DNA of 64,000 nt, from positions 310,001-374,000 of the forward strand of contig NZ_VDDA01000001.1 of NCBI RefSeq assembly GCF_006151805.1. The letters are read 5' to 3'. This document shows, piece after piece, positions 44,132 through 52,107 of this stretch (position 1 is the stretch's first letter; each line of letters starts with the position of its first letter). The DNA comes from Methylobacterium terricola. GTDB lineage: Bacteria; Pseudomonadota; Alphaproteobacteria; Rhizobiales; Beijerinckiaceae. A model generated the notes under the pieces. The model saw nothing but the letters and a program-made list of their open reading frames with translations, did not search any database and was not told where the DNA came from. The position numbers and the translations under genes are program-made.

Positions 44132-44725
44132 TCAGCGACGCGGCGTGGCGTCGGTGCGGCGCTGGGGCGGGGCATCGGCCTCCGCCGGGGCGTCGGTGCC
44201 GGGATCGGTCTCGGGCTTCGGCTTGCGGAACTGCTTGAGCAGGCCTTCCGGGTTGTCCGGCAGCATCGCCACCAGCTTCTGGCCGCTGTTCTCGAGGATC
44301 TCGCGGCTGCGGGCCTGCTGCGCCCAGTCCGGCACCTTGCCCTGGACCAGCCAGGCCAGGAACACCCAGCCGATCACGCAGATCAGGAAGCCGCGCCCGG
44401 CCCCGAAGGCGAGGCCGAGGCTGCGGTCGACGGCGCCGATCCGCGAATCGAGGATCAGGTCGGAGATCTTCACCGTGATCACCGAGACCACCAGCAGGGT
44501 GACGAGGAAGATCGCGGCGATCGAGACCACCAGCGAGACGGTGTCGCTGGAGACGTGCTGCTTCACGGTCGGCAGCAGCAGCGGGTGCAGGGTCCAGGCG
44601 AGGCCGGCCGCCGCGACCCAGGCCACGATCGCCAGAACCTCGCGGGTGAAGCCCCGCACCGCCGCGAGCAACGCGGAGATGACGACGACACCCAGCACGA
44701 CGAGATCGAGAACGGAGAACGGCAT
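44132..44725 (-). CDS. cvpA: CvpA family membrane protein
   Basis: A 197-residue CvpA (colicin V production) family protein with four hydrophobic segments. It starts MPFSVLDLVVLGVVVISALL, then has VRGFTREVLAIVAWVAAAGL, VSIAAIFLVTLLVVSVIT and GRGFLICVIGWVFLAWLV. The family signature RGFTREVLAI is visible. The C-terminal tail (about residues 150-197) is soluble, charged and proline-rich. CvpA proteins are linked to envelope integrity and colicin V export; its usual neighbour purF is nearby on the same strand. ATG 44725 gives the normal N-terminus. Confidence 0.92.
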   Translation of the reverse strand: MPFSVLDLVVLGVVVISALLAAVRGFTREVLAIVAWVAAAGLAWTLHPLLLPTVKQHVSSDTVSLVVSIAAIFLVTLLVVSVITVKISDLILDSRIGAVDRSLGLAFGAGRGFLICVIGWVFLAWLVQGKVPDWAQQARSREILENSGQKLVAMLPDNPEGLLKQFRKPKPETDPGTDAPAEADAPPQRRTDATPRR

Positions 44726-44888
44726 CGGCAGGAACGGTTCGGGGGCGGGAGCGTTGCCTCGGGGTCGCGGCTGCCCTGACCGCCGGGGTTGTATACGCTG
44801 CCGGATCCGATCCGTCACCCTGTCGTGGGTGGGGTGGTGCTGTGGCGCAGGACCGGCCGGGCCTGATCGACGGATTTCGCCTCCTTCG

Positions 44889-44926
44889 CGTCATCCCGGG
44901 CTCCGCTGCGCGGCCCCGGGGTTGCC
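44889..44926. repeat. Dispersed palindromic repeat (GTCATCCCGGG family)
   Basis: GTCATCCCGGG (44890-44900) pairs imperfectly with CCCCGGGGTTGCC after a TCCGCTGCGCGG loop. This is nearly the same sequence as at 47341-47370, so it is a mobile-like short palindrome. It lies between the cvpA and radA genes, which are both on the minus strand. The rest of that 260-base gap holds no gene. Confidence 0.6.
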
Positions 44927-44985
44927 CCAAAGGAGGTGAGGGGCATGGGCGCCCCGTCATCCGTCGACGTCAATCGATCGGATCG

Positions 44986-46440
44986 TCACAGATCCTCATC
45001 GTCATAGGCCGGCAGCCGCTGCGGCTGCCGCCGTCCCCCGCGGACCGGCTTGCCGGAGGCCGCCACCCCCGCCACGAGATCCGCGATGTGGCGCAACGAC
45101 TCCGCCGGAAACCCGGTCCCCGATCCGTCGCGCCCGGCCCCCTCGCGACCCTGCGGCATCAGCGCCTTGGCGAAGCCGAGCTTCTGCGCCTCCTTCAGCC
45201 GTGCCGGTGCCTGCGCCACGGGCCGGACCGCCCCCGACAGGCCGACCTCGCCGAAATACACCGCGTCCGACGGGAGCGCCGCGCCCGAGAGCGAGGAGAC
45301 GAGGGCGGCCGCCACCGCGAGGTCGGCCGCCGGCTCGCTGATGCGCAAGCCCCCCGCCACGTTGAGGTAGACGTCGTGGCCCCCTAACCGGATGCCGCCA
45401 TGGGCCTCCAGCACCGCCAGCACCATCGACAGGCGGTTCGGATCCCAGCCGACCACCGCACGCCGCGGCATGCCCAGCGCCGAGGGCGCCACCAGGGCCT
45501 GGATCTCGACGAGGAGCGGCCGCGTGCCCTCCATCCCGGCGAAGACCGCGGTGCCCGGCGCCGCGAGGTCGCGCCCTGCCAGGAACAGGGCCGAGGGGTT
45601 CGGCACCTCGGCCAGGCCCCCGTCGGTCATCTCGAACACCCCGATCTCGTCGGTGGGGCCGAAGCGGTTCTTCACCGCGCGCAGGATGCGGAAATGGTGG
45701 CCCTGGTCGCCCTCGAACGAGGCCACCGCGTCGACCATGTGCTCGACGACGCGGGGCCCGGCAATCTGCCCGTCCTTGGTGACGTGGCCGACCAGGATCA
45801 CCGCGGTGCCCGAGGTCTTGGCGAAGCGGATCAGGCTCTGGGCCGAGCCGCGGACCTGGGTCACCGTGCCGGGCGCCGATTCCACCGTCTCGGTCCACAT
45901 CGTCTGGATCGAATCGATGATCGCCAGCGCCGGCGGCTTGCCCTGGCTCAGGGTGGCGATGATGTCCTCGACATTGGTCTCGGCGGCGAGCTCGACGGGA
46001 GCGCTCGCCAGCCCCAGCCGCTCGGCCCGCAGCCGCACCTGGCCCACCGCCTCCTCGCCCGAGATGTAGGCGACGCGTTCGCCGCGCTTCGCCAGGGCGG
46101 CGGAGGCCTGCATCAGCAGGGTCGACTTGCCGATGCCGGGATCGCCGCCGAGCAGGATCACCGAGCCGCGCACGAAGCCGCCACCCGTCACCCGGTCGAG
46201 CTCGGCGATGCCGGACGAGGTGCGGGGCGCCTCCTTGACCTCGCCGGTCAGGCCTTCGAGCGGGAAGATCCGGCCCCGCGCCCGGCTCGGCCGGGTCGCG
46301 ACCGGGCCGGAGACCGGGCTCGCCGCGCCGGTCTCCTCGACGATCGTGTTCCAGCCGTTGCAGGCCTCGCAGCGCCCGCGCCAGCGGTTGTAGACCGCGC
46401 CGCAGGACTGGCAGGCGAAGGTCTGGTGGTTCTTCGCCAT
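44986..46440 (-). CDS. radA: DNA repair protein RadA
   Basis: A 484-residue RadA/Sms recombination-accessory protein acting in branch migration. It begins with a zinc-finger of the C4 type, CQSCGAVYNRWRGRCEAC (Cys10, Cys13, Cys24, Cys27). The RecA-like ATPase core has Walker A GGDPGIGKST (residues 98-107) and the RadA-specific KNRFG motif (near 256). The C-terminal Lon-like domain includes LFVAGRD-type and GGIRLGGHDVYLNVAGGLR segments. Its length and all landmarks are normal. It is 163 bases upstream of, and divergent from, the cytochrome b561 gene. Confidence 0.96.
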   Translation of the reverse strand: MAKNHQTFACQSCGAVYNRWRGRCEACNGWNTIVEETGAASPVSGPVATRPSRARGRIFPLEGLTGEVKEAPRTSSGIAELDRVTGGGFVRGSVILLGGDPGIGKSTLLMQASAALAKRGERVAYISGEEAVGQVRLRAERLGLASAPVELAAETNVEDIIATLSQGKPPALAIIDSIQTMWTETVESAPGTVTQVRGSAQSLIRFAKTSGTAVILVGHVTKDGQIAGPRVVEHMVDAVASFEGDQGHHFRILRAVKNRFGPTDEIGVFEMTDGGLAEVPNPSALFLAGRDLAAPGTAVFAGMEGTRPLLVEIQALVAPSALGMPRRAVVGWDPNRLSMVLAVLEAHGGIRLGGHDVYLNVAGGLRISEPAADLAVAAALVSSLSGAALPSDAVYFGEVGLSGAVRPVAQAPARLKEAQKLGFAKALMPQGREGAGRDGSGTGFPAESLRHIADLVAGVAASGKPVRGGRRQPQRLPAYDDEDL

Positions 46441-46603
46441 CGGCGACGGATCTCCGGGGGGTTAGGCCTGGGGTGTTCCTGATATGTCCCGAGGGGCGAG
46501 CCGTTGCAACCGGACCGGACCCGCCCGAGCGACGGTTCCGAAACGAACCTGCCGCGCTCGCGTCCCAATCGGCCGCGACAGCTCGGCCTTACCCCGACGA
46601 TGG

Positions 46604-47173
46604 ATGCGCATGATGGCCCGGGCCGGCGACACCTACCATTACGACCGCGCGCAGCGCGGCTTCCACTGGCTGATGGCGGCCCTGATCCTGGTGGCGCTCG
46701 GGATCGGGATCTATGCCGCCTGGCAGGTCCCCGGCACCTCGCCGCGGCGCGAACTGCTCGACATCCACAAGTCGATCGGCCTGACGGTGCTGCTGCTCCT
46801 GCCCCTGCGCCTCGTCTGGCGTCTGATCGCCGGCGAGCCGGCCTATCGCGTGCCGCCGTCCCGCCCGGCCCATCTCGCCGCGAAGGCGGCGCATGCGAGC
46901 CTTTACGTCCTGATGCTGCTCCTGCCGGTCAGCGGCTACGTCTATTCGGCGGCGGGGGGCTACGGGCTGCCGTGGTTCGGGGTGTTCTCGTTCCCGCGCC
47001 TCGTGCCGGTCGACAAGGCTGTGTCGCTGGCCGGCTACAGCGCGCATTACTGGATCGCGTGGGCGGTCGGGATCGTGCTCAGCCTCCACGTGCTGGCGGT
47101 GGCGTGGCACGCCTGGATCCGGCGCGACGAGGTGATGGGGCGGATGTGGCCGCGGCGGGTTGTCGGGGGATGA
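46604..47173 (+). CDS. Cytochrome b561 family protein
   Basis: A 189-residue inner-membrane diheme cytochrome b of the prokaryotic b561 (YodB/CybB) family. Four membrane helices are visible: GFHWLMAALILVALGIGIYA, KSIGLTVLLLLPLRLVWRLI, HASLYVLMLLLPVSGYVYSA and HYWIAWAVGIVLSLHVLAVA. Candidate heme-ligand histidines are in QRGFHWLM, LDIHKSIG, AAHASLY and SLHVLAVAWH. It likely passes electrons from quinol to a periplasmic acceptor; family members include superoxide oxidases. The start is ATG 46604, with ATG at 46610 and 46613 as alternatives. It is divergent from radA. Confidence 0.9.
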   Translation: MRMMARAGDTYHYDRAQRGFHWLMAALILVALGIGIYAAWQVPGTSPRRELLDIHKSIGLTVLLLLPLRLVWRLIAGEPAYRVPPSRPAHLAAKAAHASLYVLMLLLPVSGYVYSAAGGYGLPWFGVFSFPRLVPVDKAVSLAGYSAHYWIAWAVGIVLSLHVLAVAWHAWIRRDEVMGRMWPRRVVGG

Positions 47174-47233
47174 GGGGCGGTCGGCGGAACTGACCCACCC
47201 CGTGGCATTGCCATCACATCGACCACTCACCGC

Positions 47234-47374
47234 GTCATCCCGGGGGTCGACGACGTCGAGAACCCGGGATTCATCATCGCCGACCGTAAATGGGTCCGGC
47301 GGAAAGCGTGTCACTTTATCCCGCGCCGTCGGCGGTTGCGGATCCCGGGTTCCGCTGCGCGGCCCCGGGATGAC
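47234..47374. repeat. 141-base element bounded by GTCATCCCGGG inverted ends
   Basis: Eleven-base ends GTCATCCCGGG (47234-47244) and CCCGGGATGAC (47364-47374) are exact inverted copies. An inner hairpin at 47341-47370 repeats the sequence at 44890. The element fills most of the 239-base gap between two convergent genes and has no open frame. It looks like a non-autonomous palindromic repeat. Confidence 0.65.
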
Positions 47375-47412
47375 CGAGGGTGGCACCTCCGTGAAGGGAA
47401 GGCACCCGGTGC

Positions 47413-48663
47413 TCACCGCTCCACCGGTGCGAACAACCCCACGAACAACGGCCGCGCATACAGCTCCGCCGCATTGTCCGGCGTCACGCCGGGCACCCAG
47501 GCCGGCAGCTCGGCCGCCGCATTGACCATGCTCGACACCAGCTGCGCGGCGATGCCGGCATCGAGCGGCCGCACCGACCCGTCCGCCATGCCGTCGACGA
47601 GGCAGAAGCCGAAGCGCTCGGTCAGGCGGTTCATGGTGCGCCGGGTCTCGGTGCGCAGGGCCTCCGGCAGGGCGCTGAAGGCGGTGACGCGCAGCAGCGG
47701 TCCCCCGGGGCCGAGCTGGCTGCGCACCAGGGTGGCCGCGGCGGTGCAGACCCGGTCCCAGCCGCTGCCGCCATGCGCATCCGCCGCGTCCTGCACCGCC
47801 CGGATCTGGGCGAAGCTGCGGGCGAAGCAATTGGCGACGAGGTCGTCCTTGTTGTCGTTGTGGTGGTAGAACGAGCCCTTGGTGACCTTGAGGAGGCTGG
47901 AGATCTTCTCCACCGAGGCGCCGCGATAGCCCTGCTGGTTGATGAGGATGGTGGCGGCGCGCAGGAACGCCTCTGGCGACACCTCGCTCTCCTCGGGAGG
48001 CGCCTGTTCGGGCAGCAGGCCCGGGCGCCAGCCGGAGCCCGGGCCCGCCATGCCGCGGGTGAGGAGGTCGGCCATCCGGGCGCCGGCCCGGGCATAGTCC
48101 CGCGGCTCGTAGCGGTGGATCCACAGCCGGGTCGAGTGCATCACCGAGAGCAGCAGGTGCGTGCGGGCGTTGCGGTCCGCCCGGTCGAGGCCGTCGTCGA
48201 ACCACCCGCGCAGGCGCCGGAACAGGGCGTTGTAGGCGGAGAACACGCTCTCGGCCTGGGGCGCGGGCAGGGCCCGCACGTCGTTGAGCACGGCGATGTC
48301 CGGCTCCTCGCCGGCCGCCATCGCGGCCCGGTGGGCGACCACGAGGTCGAGGAGCATGGCGAGCCGCGCCGGCCCGTCGGGTGCCGCCTCGGCGCGGGCG
48401 ACGAGCCCGTCGAGCACCCCGATCGTGTGCAGGAAGCAGGCCGCCGCCAGATCCTCCTTGCGGCGGTAATAATAGGTCACGCTGTTCGTCATCAGCCCCA
48501 CGCTGCGGGCGACGTCGGCGAGCGTCGTGCCCTTCACGCCGGCCTCGTTGATCAGGGCGGCGGCGGCATGGAGGATCGCGTCGCGCTTCTGAGCGTAGCG
48601 CCGGGTCTGGCGCGGCGCCGCGCCGGGGGCGGGCACGGTCTCGGGATCGAGGCTGCGGGGCAT
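47413..48663 (-). CDS. Double TetR-type transcriptional regulator
   Basis: A 416-residue protein with two complete TetR helix-turn-helix domains in one chain. The first is at about residues 27-75 (RDAILHAAAALINEAGVKGT, then SVTYYYRRKEDLAAACF). The second is near 228-275 (FLRAATILINQQGYRGASVE, then KGSFYHHNDNKDDLVANCF). Each is followed by an all-helical ligand domain. Such duplicated TetR proteins are uncommon but known in actinobacteria and some alphaproteobacteria. It could bind an asymmetric operator as a monomer. Target genes are unknown; the closest neighbour is the epimerase gene 43 bases upstream on the same strand. ATG 48663 is the family start. Confidence 0.82.
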   Translation of the reverse strand: MPRSLDPETVPAPGAAPRQTRRYAQKRDAILHAAAALINEAGVKGTTLADVARSVGLMTNSVTYYYRRKEDLAAACFLHTIGVLDGLVARAEAAPDGPARLAMLLDLVVAHRAAMAAGEEPDIAVLNDVRALPAPQAESVFSAYNALFRRLRGWFDDGLDRADRNARTHLLLSVMHSTRLWIHRYEPRDYARAGARMADLLTRGMAGPGSGWRPGLLPEQAPPEESEVSPEAFLRAATILINQQGYRGASVEKISSLLKVTKGSFYHHNDNKDDLVANCFARSFAQIRAVQDAADAHGGSGWDRVCTAAATLVRSQLGPGGPLLRVTAFSALPEALRTETRRTMNRLTERFGFCLVDGMADGSVRPLDAGIAAQLVSSMVNAAAELPAWVPGVTPDNAAELYARPLFVGLFAPVER

Positions 48664-48706
48664 GGGGGGATTGAGCACTGTCGCGGCCCCCGTGACAAGA
48701 CGATGA

Positions 48707-49720
48707 TTAGACGCCCGCGCCGTAATGCTCCCGGTACCAGGCGACGAAGGCCGGGATGCCGGTCGCGAGCGGCGTCGCCGGGACGTAGCCGACGAGGTCA
48801 CGCAGCAGGTCGGTGCTCGCCTCGGTCCGGTCGACGTCGCCGGGCGGCAGGTCGCGCAACAAGCGCACCGCCTGGACGCCCAAAGCCGCCTCCAGGGCGT
48901 CGAGCATCGCCGCGACGCTCACCGGCCGCCCGCCGCCGATATTGACCATCCGGTAGGGTGCGACCGGGCTCAGGGTGTCGGCGGCCGAGACCGGCTCTGT
49001 GCCGGGCGGGGGAGGAGGGGCGTCGATCAGACGGGTGATGCTCTCGACGAGGTCGTCGATATAGGTGAAGTCCCGGATCGCCCGGCCGTGGTCGTAGACC
49101 TCGATCGGCTCGCCGGCCAGGATCTTCCGGGTGAACAGGAACAGGGCCATGTCGGGCCGGCCCCACGGCCCGTAGACGGTGAAGAACCGGAACGCGGTCG
49201 TCGGGATCTTCCACAGATGGGCGTAGGAATGCGCCATCGCCTCGCCGGCGATCTTCGAGGCGGCGTAGATGGTGAGCGGCCACACCGCCCGATCGGTCTC
49301 GCGGAACGGCACCGTCCGGTTGCCGCCATAGGCCGAGGAGGTCGAGGCGAAGAGCAGGTGGCGCACCGGATGCGCCCGGCAGCCCTCCAGCACCTGGAAG
49401 GTCCCGACCATGTTGCCCGCGACGTAGGCCTCCGGGTGCTCCAGGCTGTAGCGCACCCCGGCCTGCGCGGCGAGATGCACCACCACCTCGGGCCGCGCCT
49501 CGGCCATCAGGGCCATGAAGGCGCCGGGCTCCTCCAGCAGGAAGGCGTGCGACGAGAAGCCGGGCAGGGCCGCGAGCCGCGCCAGCCGGGCCCGCTTCAG
49601 GGCGACGTCGTAGTAGTCGGTCAGCCCGTCGACCCCCACCACCTCATGGCCGGCCTGGAGCAGGCGGTGCGCGAGGTGGTAGCCGATGAAGCCGGCCGTG
49701 CCTGTCACGAGGAAGCGCAT
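48707..49720 (-). CDS. UDP-glucuronate 4-epimerase-like NAD-dependent epimerase
   Basis: A 337-residue extended SDR. The NAD motif is GTAGFIGYHLA (residues 7-17) with DGLTDYYDVALK downstream, the signature of UDP-glucuronate 4-epimerases (LpsL/Cap1J group). The active-site motif is STSSAYG with YAASK further along, so Ser/Thr-Tyr-Lys are present. Other features are AAQAGVRYSLEHPEAY and RFFTVYGPWGRPDMA, both characteristic. It would interconvert UDP-glucuronate and UDP-galacturonate for polysaccharide or lipopolysaccharide synthesis. No glycosyltransferase cluster lies nearby. It is upstream of the TetR gene on the same strand. Confidence 0.9.
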   Translation of the reverse strand: MRFLVTGTAGFIGYHLAHRLLQAGHEVVGVDGLTDYYDVALKRARLARLAALPGFSSHAFLLEEPGAFMALMAEARPEVVVHLAAQAGVRYSLEHPEAYVAGNMVGTFQVLEGCRAHPVRHLLFASTSSAYGGNRTVPFRETDRAVWPLTIYAASKIAGEAMAHSYAHLWKIPTTAFRFFTVYGPWGRPDMALFLFTRKILAGEPIEVYDHGRAIRDFTYIDDLVESITRLIDAPPPPPGTEPVSAADTLSPVAPYRMVNIGGGRPVSVAAMLDALEAALGVQAVRLLRDLPPGDVDRTEASTDLLRDLVGYVPATPLATGIPAFVAWYREHYGAGV

Positions 49721-49804
49721 GGCGGGTCCCTGGCGCGGATCCGAAGCGCCCGCCCGGGGCGGTTACACCGGCGGGGGGCGGCTTGCCAGCCCGGCCCGCC
49801 CCCT

Positions 49805-51445
49805 TCAGAACACCTGCCGCAACCCCCAGTACAGGACCCCCGCGAGCGTGATCGCCGCCGGCAGGGTCAGGATCCAGGCCAGAGCCAGGTTGCGCACCGT
49901 CGCCATCTGCAGGCCGGTGCCGTTGGCCCACATCGTGCCGGCGACGCCGCTCGACAGGATGTGGGTGGTCGAGACCGGCAGGCCGTAGGCCTCGGCGAGC
50001 CCGATCGTGCCGGCGGCGACCGCCTCGGCCGAGGCGCCCTGCGCGTAGGTGAGGTGCTGCTTGCCGATGCGCTCGCCGACCGTGACGACGATCCGCTTCC
50101 AGCCGACCATCGTGCCGAGGCCGAGCGCCAGGGCGACCACGACCTTGACCCAGGTCGGGATGTAGCGGGTGCCGTCGTCGAGGGTGCGCCGGTAGTCGCC
50201 GAGGGTCGTCTTCTCGGCATCCGTGAAGGGCGACGCCTCGCCGGTGAGCAGGCGCACCGCGTCGCTGGCGAGGTACATGTCGTTGCGCAGGTTCTGCGTC
50301 GCCTCGGCCGGGACGTGCCGGATGGCGCCGTAGTTCCGCACCTGCGCGGCGATGTCGTCGGCGAGGCCGGCAAGCGCCGCGAAGGATTCCGGCGCGGCGA
50401 GCGCCTTGGCCGGCGCCTCCGCCTTCAGCGCCTCGCCCACCTGGGCGCGGGCGGAAGCGGCGTCCGGGACGGTGGCCCCTCCGGCATGGTCGCGGAAGAT
50501 GCGGCTGGCGCCGTGCGAGCCCTGCACGAAGGCCGGCGTGCTCGACTCCGGCATCGTGCGGTTGAGCGCGTAGGCGGTCGGGGCGGCGCCGATCAGGATC
50601 AGCATGATCAGCCCCATGCCCTTCTGGCCGTCATTGCCGCCATGGGCGAAGGACACGCCGGTGCAGGTCAGGATCAGGAGGCCGCGGATCCAGAGCGGGG
50701 GCGGCGCCTCGCCCTCCGGGGCGCGGTAGAGCTCGGGCCGGCGCACGACGCGCTTGAGCAGGAGGAGCAGGCCGGCGGCGCAGAGGAAGCCGACGAGGGG
50801 GCTGAACAGCAGCGATTCGAGCACGCTCGCCGCCTGCCCCCAGGCGACGCCGGAAGCGGCGTGGCCCGGCGCCATCAGCTGGTTGGCGAGGCCGACGCCG
50901 ATCACCGAGCCGATCAGCGCGTGCGAGGACGAGTTCGGCAGGCCGAGCGCCCAGGTGCCGAGGTTCCACACGATGGCGGCGACGAGCAGGGCGAAGATCA
51001 TCGCGTAGCCGGCGCCCGAGCCGACCTGCAGGATCAGCTCGACCGGCAGCAGCGTCACGACGCTGTAGGCCACCGCCCCCGTCGAGGCCATCACGCCGAG
51101 GAAGTTGAAGGCGCCGGACCAGATCACCGCCACGAGCGGCGGCATCGAATGGGTGTAGATCACCGTCGCCACCGCGTTGGCGGTGTCGTGGAAGCCGTTC
51201 ACGAACTCGAAGGCGAGCGCGATCAGGAGGGCGAGGCCGAGCAGCGCGAAGGCCCCGATGGCGAGCGGCGGCTGGCCTGCCCGGTGCATGTCGGTGACGA
51301 GGTTGTATCCCGCATAGGCGAGGCCCGCGGCCAGGACCGCCAGGAACGCCATTGCCGCCGCCGGGTGCAGGCGATGCTCGAATCGTGGGCGGCCGTGACT
51401 ATGCGCCGCGCCGGAGCGGCCGGAGGCGAGGGCGGCATCGGACAT
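49805..51445 (-). CDS. PiT family inorganic phosphate transporter
   Basis: A 546-residue inner-membrane inorganic-phosphate:cation symporter with about ten membrane helices. Family signatures are FVNGFHDTANAVATVIYT in the N-terminal half and SFAHGGNDGQKGMGLIML in the C-terminal half, plus GLPVSTTHILSSGVAGTMWA. A long soluble loop (about residues 320-430) with acidic, helical character sits between the two halves. The unusual N-terminal MSDAALASGRSGAAHSHGRP is hydrophilic. ATG 51445 is chosen; the frame runs upstream to 51631 without family sequence. Low-affinity, constitutive phosphate uptake is its likely role. No PhoU-like gene is adjacent. Confidence 0.92.
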   Translation of the reverse strand: MSDAALASGRSGAAHSHGRPRFEHRLHPAAAMAFLAVLAAGLAYAGYNLVTDMHRAGQPPLAIGAFALLGLALLIALAFEFVNGFHDTANAVATVIYTHSMPPLVAVIWSGAFNFLGVMASTGAVAYSVVTLLPVELILQVGSGAGYAMIFALLVAAIVWNLGTWALGLPNSSSHALIGSVIGVGLANQLMAPGHAASGVAWGQAASVLESLLFSPLVGFLCAAGLLLLLKRVVRRPELYRAPEGEAPPPLWIRGLLILTCTGVSFAHGGNDGQKGMGLIMLILIGAAPTAYALNRTMPESSTPAFVQGSHGASRIFRDHAGGATVPDAASARAQVGEALKAEAPAKALAAPESFAALAGLADDIAAQVRNYGAIRHVPAEATQNLRNDMYLASDAVRLLTGEASPFTDAEKTTLGDYRRTLDDGTRYIPTWVKVVVALALGLGTMVGWKRIVVTVGERIGKQHLTYAQGASAEAVAAGTIGLAEAYGLPVSTTHILSSGVAGTMWANGTGLQMATVRNLALAWILTLPAAITLAGVLYWGLRQVF

Positions 51446-51785
51446 CGGGGATCCACCGGAAAGCGCGCCGCAACGGCACCTCGCCAAGGATAGGGCGGTG
51501 GGATGGCAAGTGGATGACGGCCGAGGGTGCGGCGCGCGGCCTCCCGGAGGCTGTCCGGCTGTCGAAAACCCGGTGTAAATGCTTAAGGGGCTTGCGTTCT
51601 GCGTGACGCAACCCCAAATTCGTCGGACCACCGCTGCCCCTGCGACGCGTGCATGCGGGTCACAGGGAGGCGGGTCCCAGAGGTGCGGGTTTCCCGGCGA
51701 TTGGTCGCTGGCGGATCCGCCCGCAACGAACCGGCCCGGTGCCCTTCTGGTCGAGGGTGGCGGAAGGCCAGCGAGTCAGTACCCG
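51446..51785. other. Divergent intergenic region with a bulged hairpin
   Basis: 340 bases between the phosphate transporter and a small zinc-finger-like gene. A bulged hairpin occurs at 51587-51613 (GGGGCTTGCGT, loop, ACGCAACCCC). No open frame has protein character. Promoters for both directions probably lie here, without clear consensus boxes. Confidence 0.4.
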
Positions 51786-52019
51786 ATGAACCAGCTCGTG
51801 CGCATGTCGCATATCGTGACCGCAGACGCCGTCGAGGAGCCCTCTCCGAGTCTCCGGGTTCCTTTTGCCCAATCGGGCGCCTTCGTATGCAAGTTCATCA
51901 TCGGCGAGCCGAACGACCGTGCGGTCTGCTGCGGCGCGCCGGTGCAGGATGGAAAGAGCTGGTGCGCCTTCCACCGCCGGATCGTGTTCGAACCGACGCG
52001 TCCGGGGCGGCTGCGATAG
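51786..52019 (+). CDS. Orphan GcrA C-terminal-domain protein
   Basis: A 77-residue protein whose second half, FVCKFIIGEPNDRAVCCGAP then VQDGKSWCAFHRRIVFEP, matches the C-terminal zinc-binding-like domain of the alphaproteobacterial cell-cycle regulator GcrA (C-x-F/W-x-I-G-E/D, then F-C-G and Y/W-C-x-x-H). Cys35, Cys48, Cys60 and His63 form the expected set. The DNA-binding helix-turn-helix of GcrA is missing; residues 1-30 are short and disordered. GcrA's C-terminal domain contacts the sigma factor, so this protein could act as a competitor or adaptor. It may equally be an unrelated zinc-ribbon hypothetical. ATG 51786 lacks a strong Shine-Dalgarno. Confidence 0.65.
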   Translation: MNQLVRMSHIVTADAVEEPSPSLRVPFAQSGAFVCKFIIGEPNDRAVCCGAPVQDGKSWCAFHRRIVFEPTRPGRLR

Positions 52020-52107
52020 CAGAGGCGGGGCGGGACCGCTACCCCGTCCCACGCCGTTCTTCGCCCCTTCCTCCGCTCCGTCGAGCCCGAAGGGCCATCG
52101 GGTGGCG

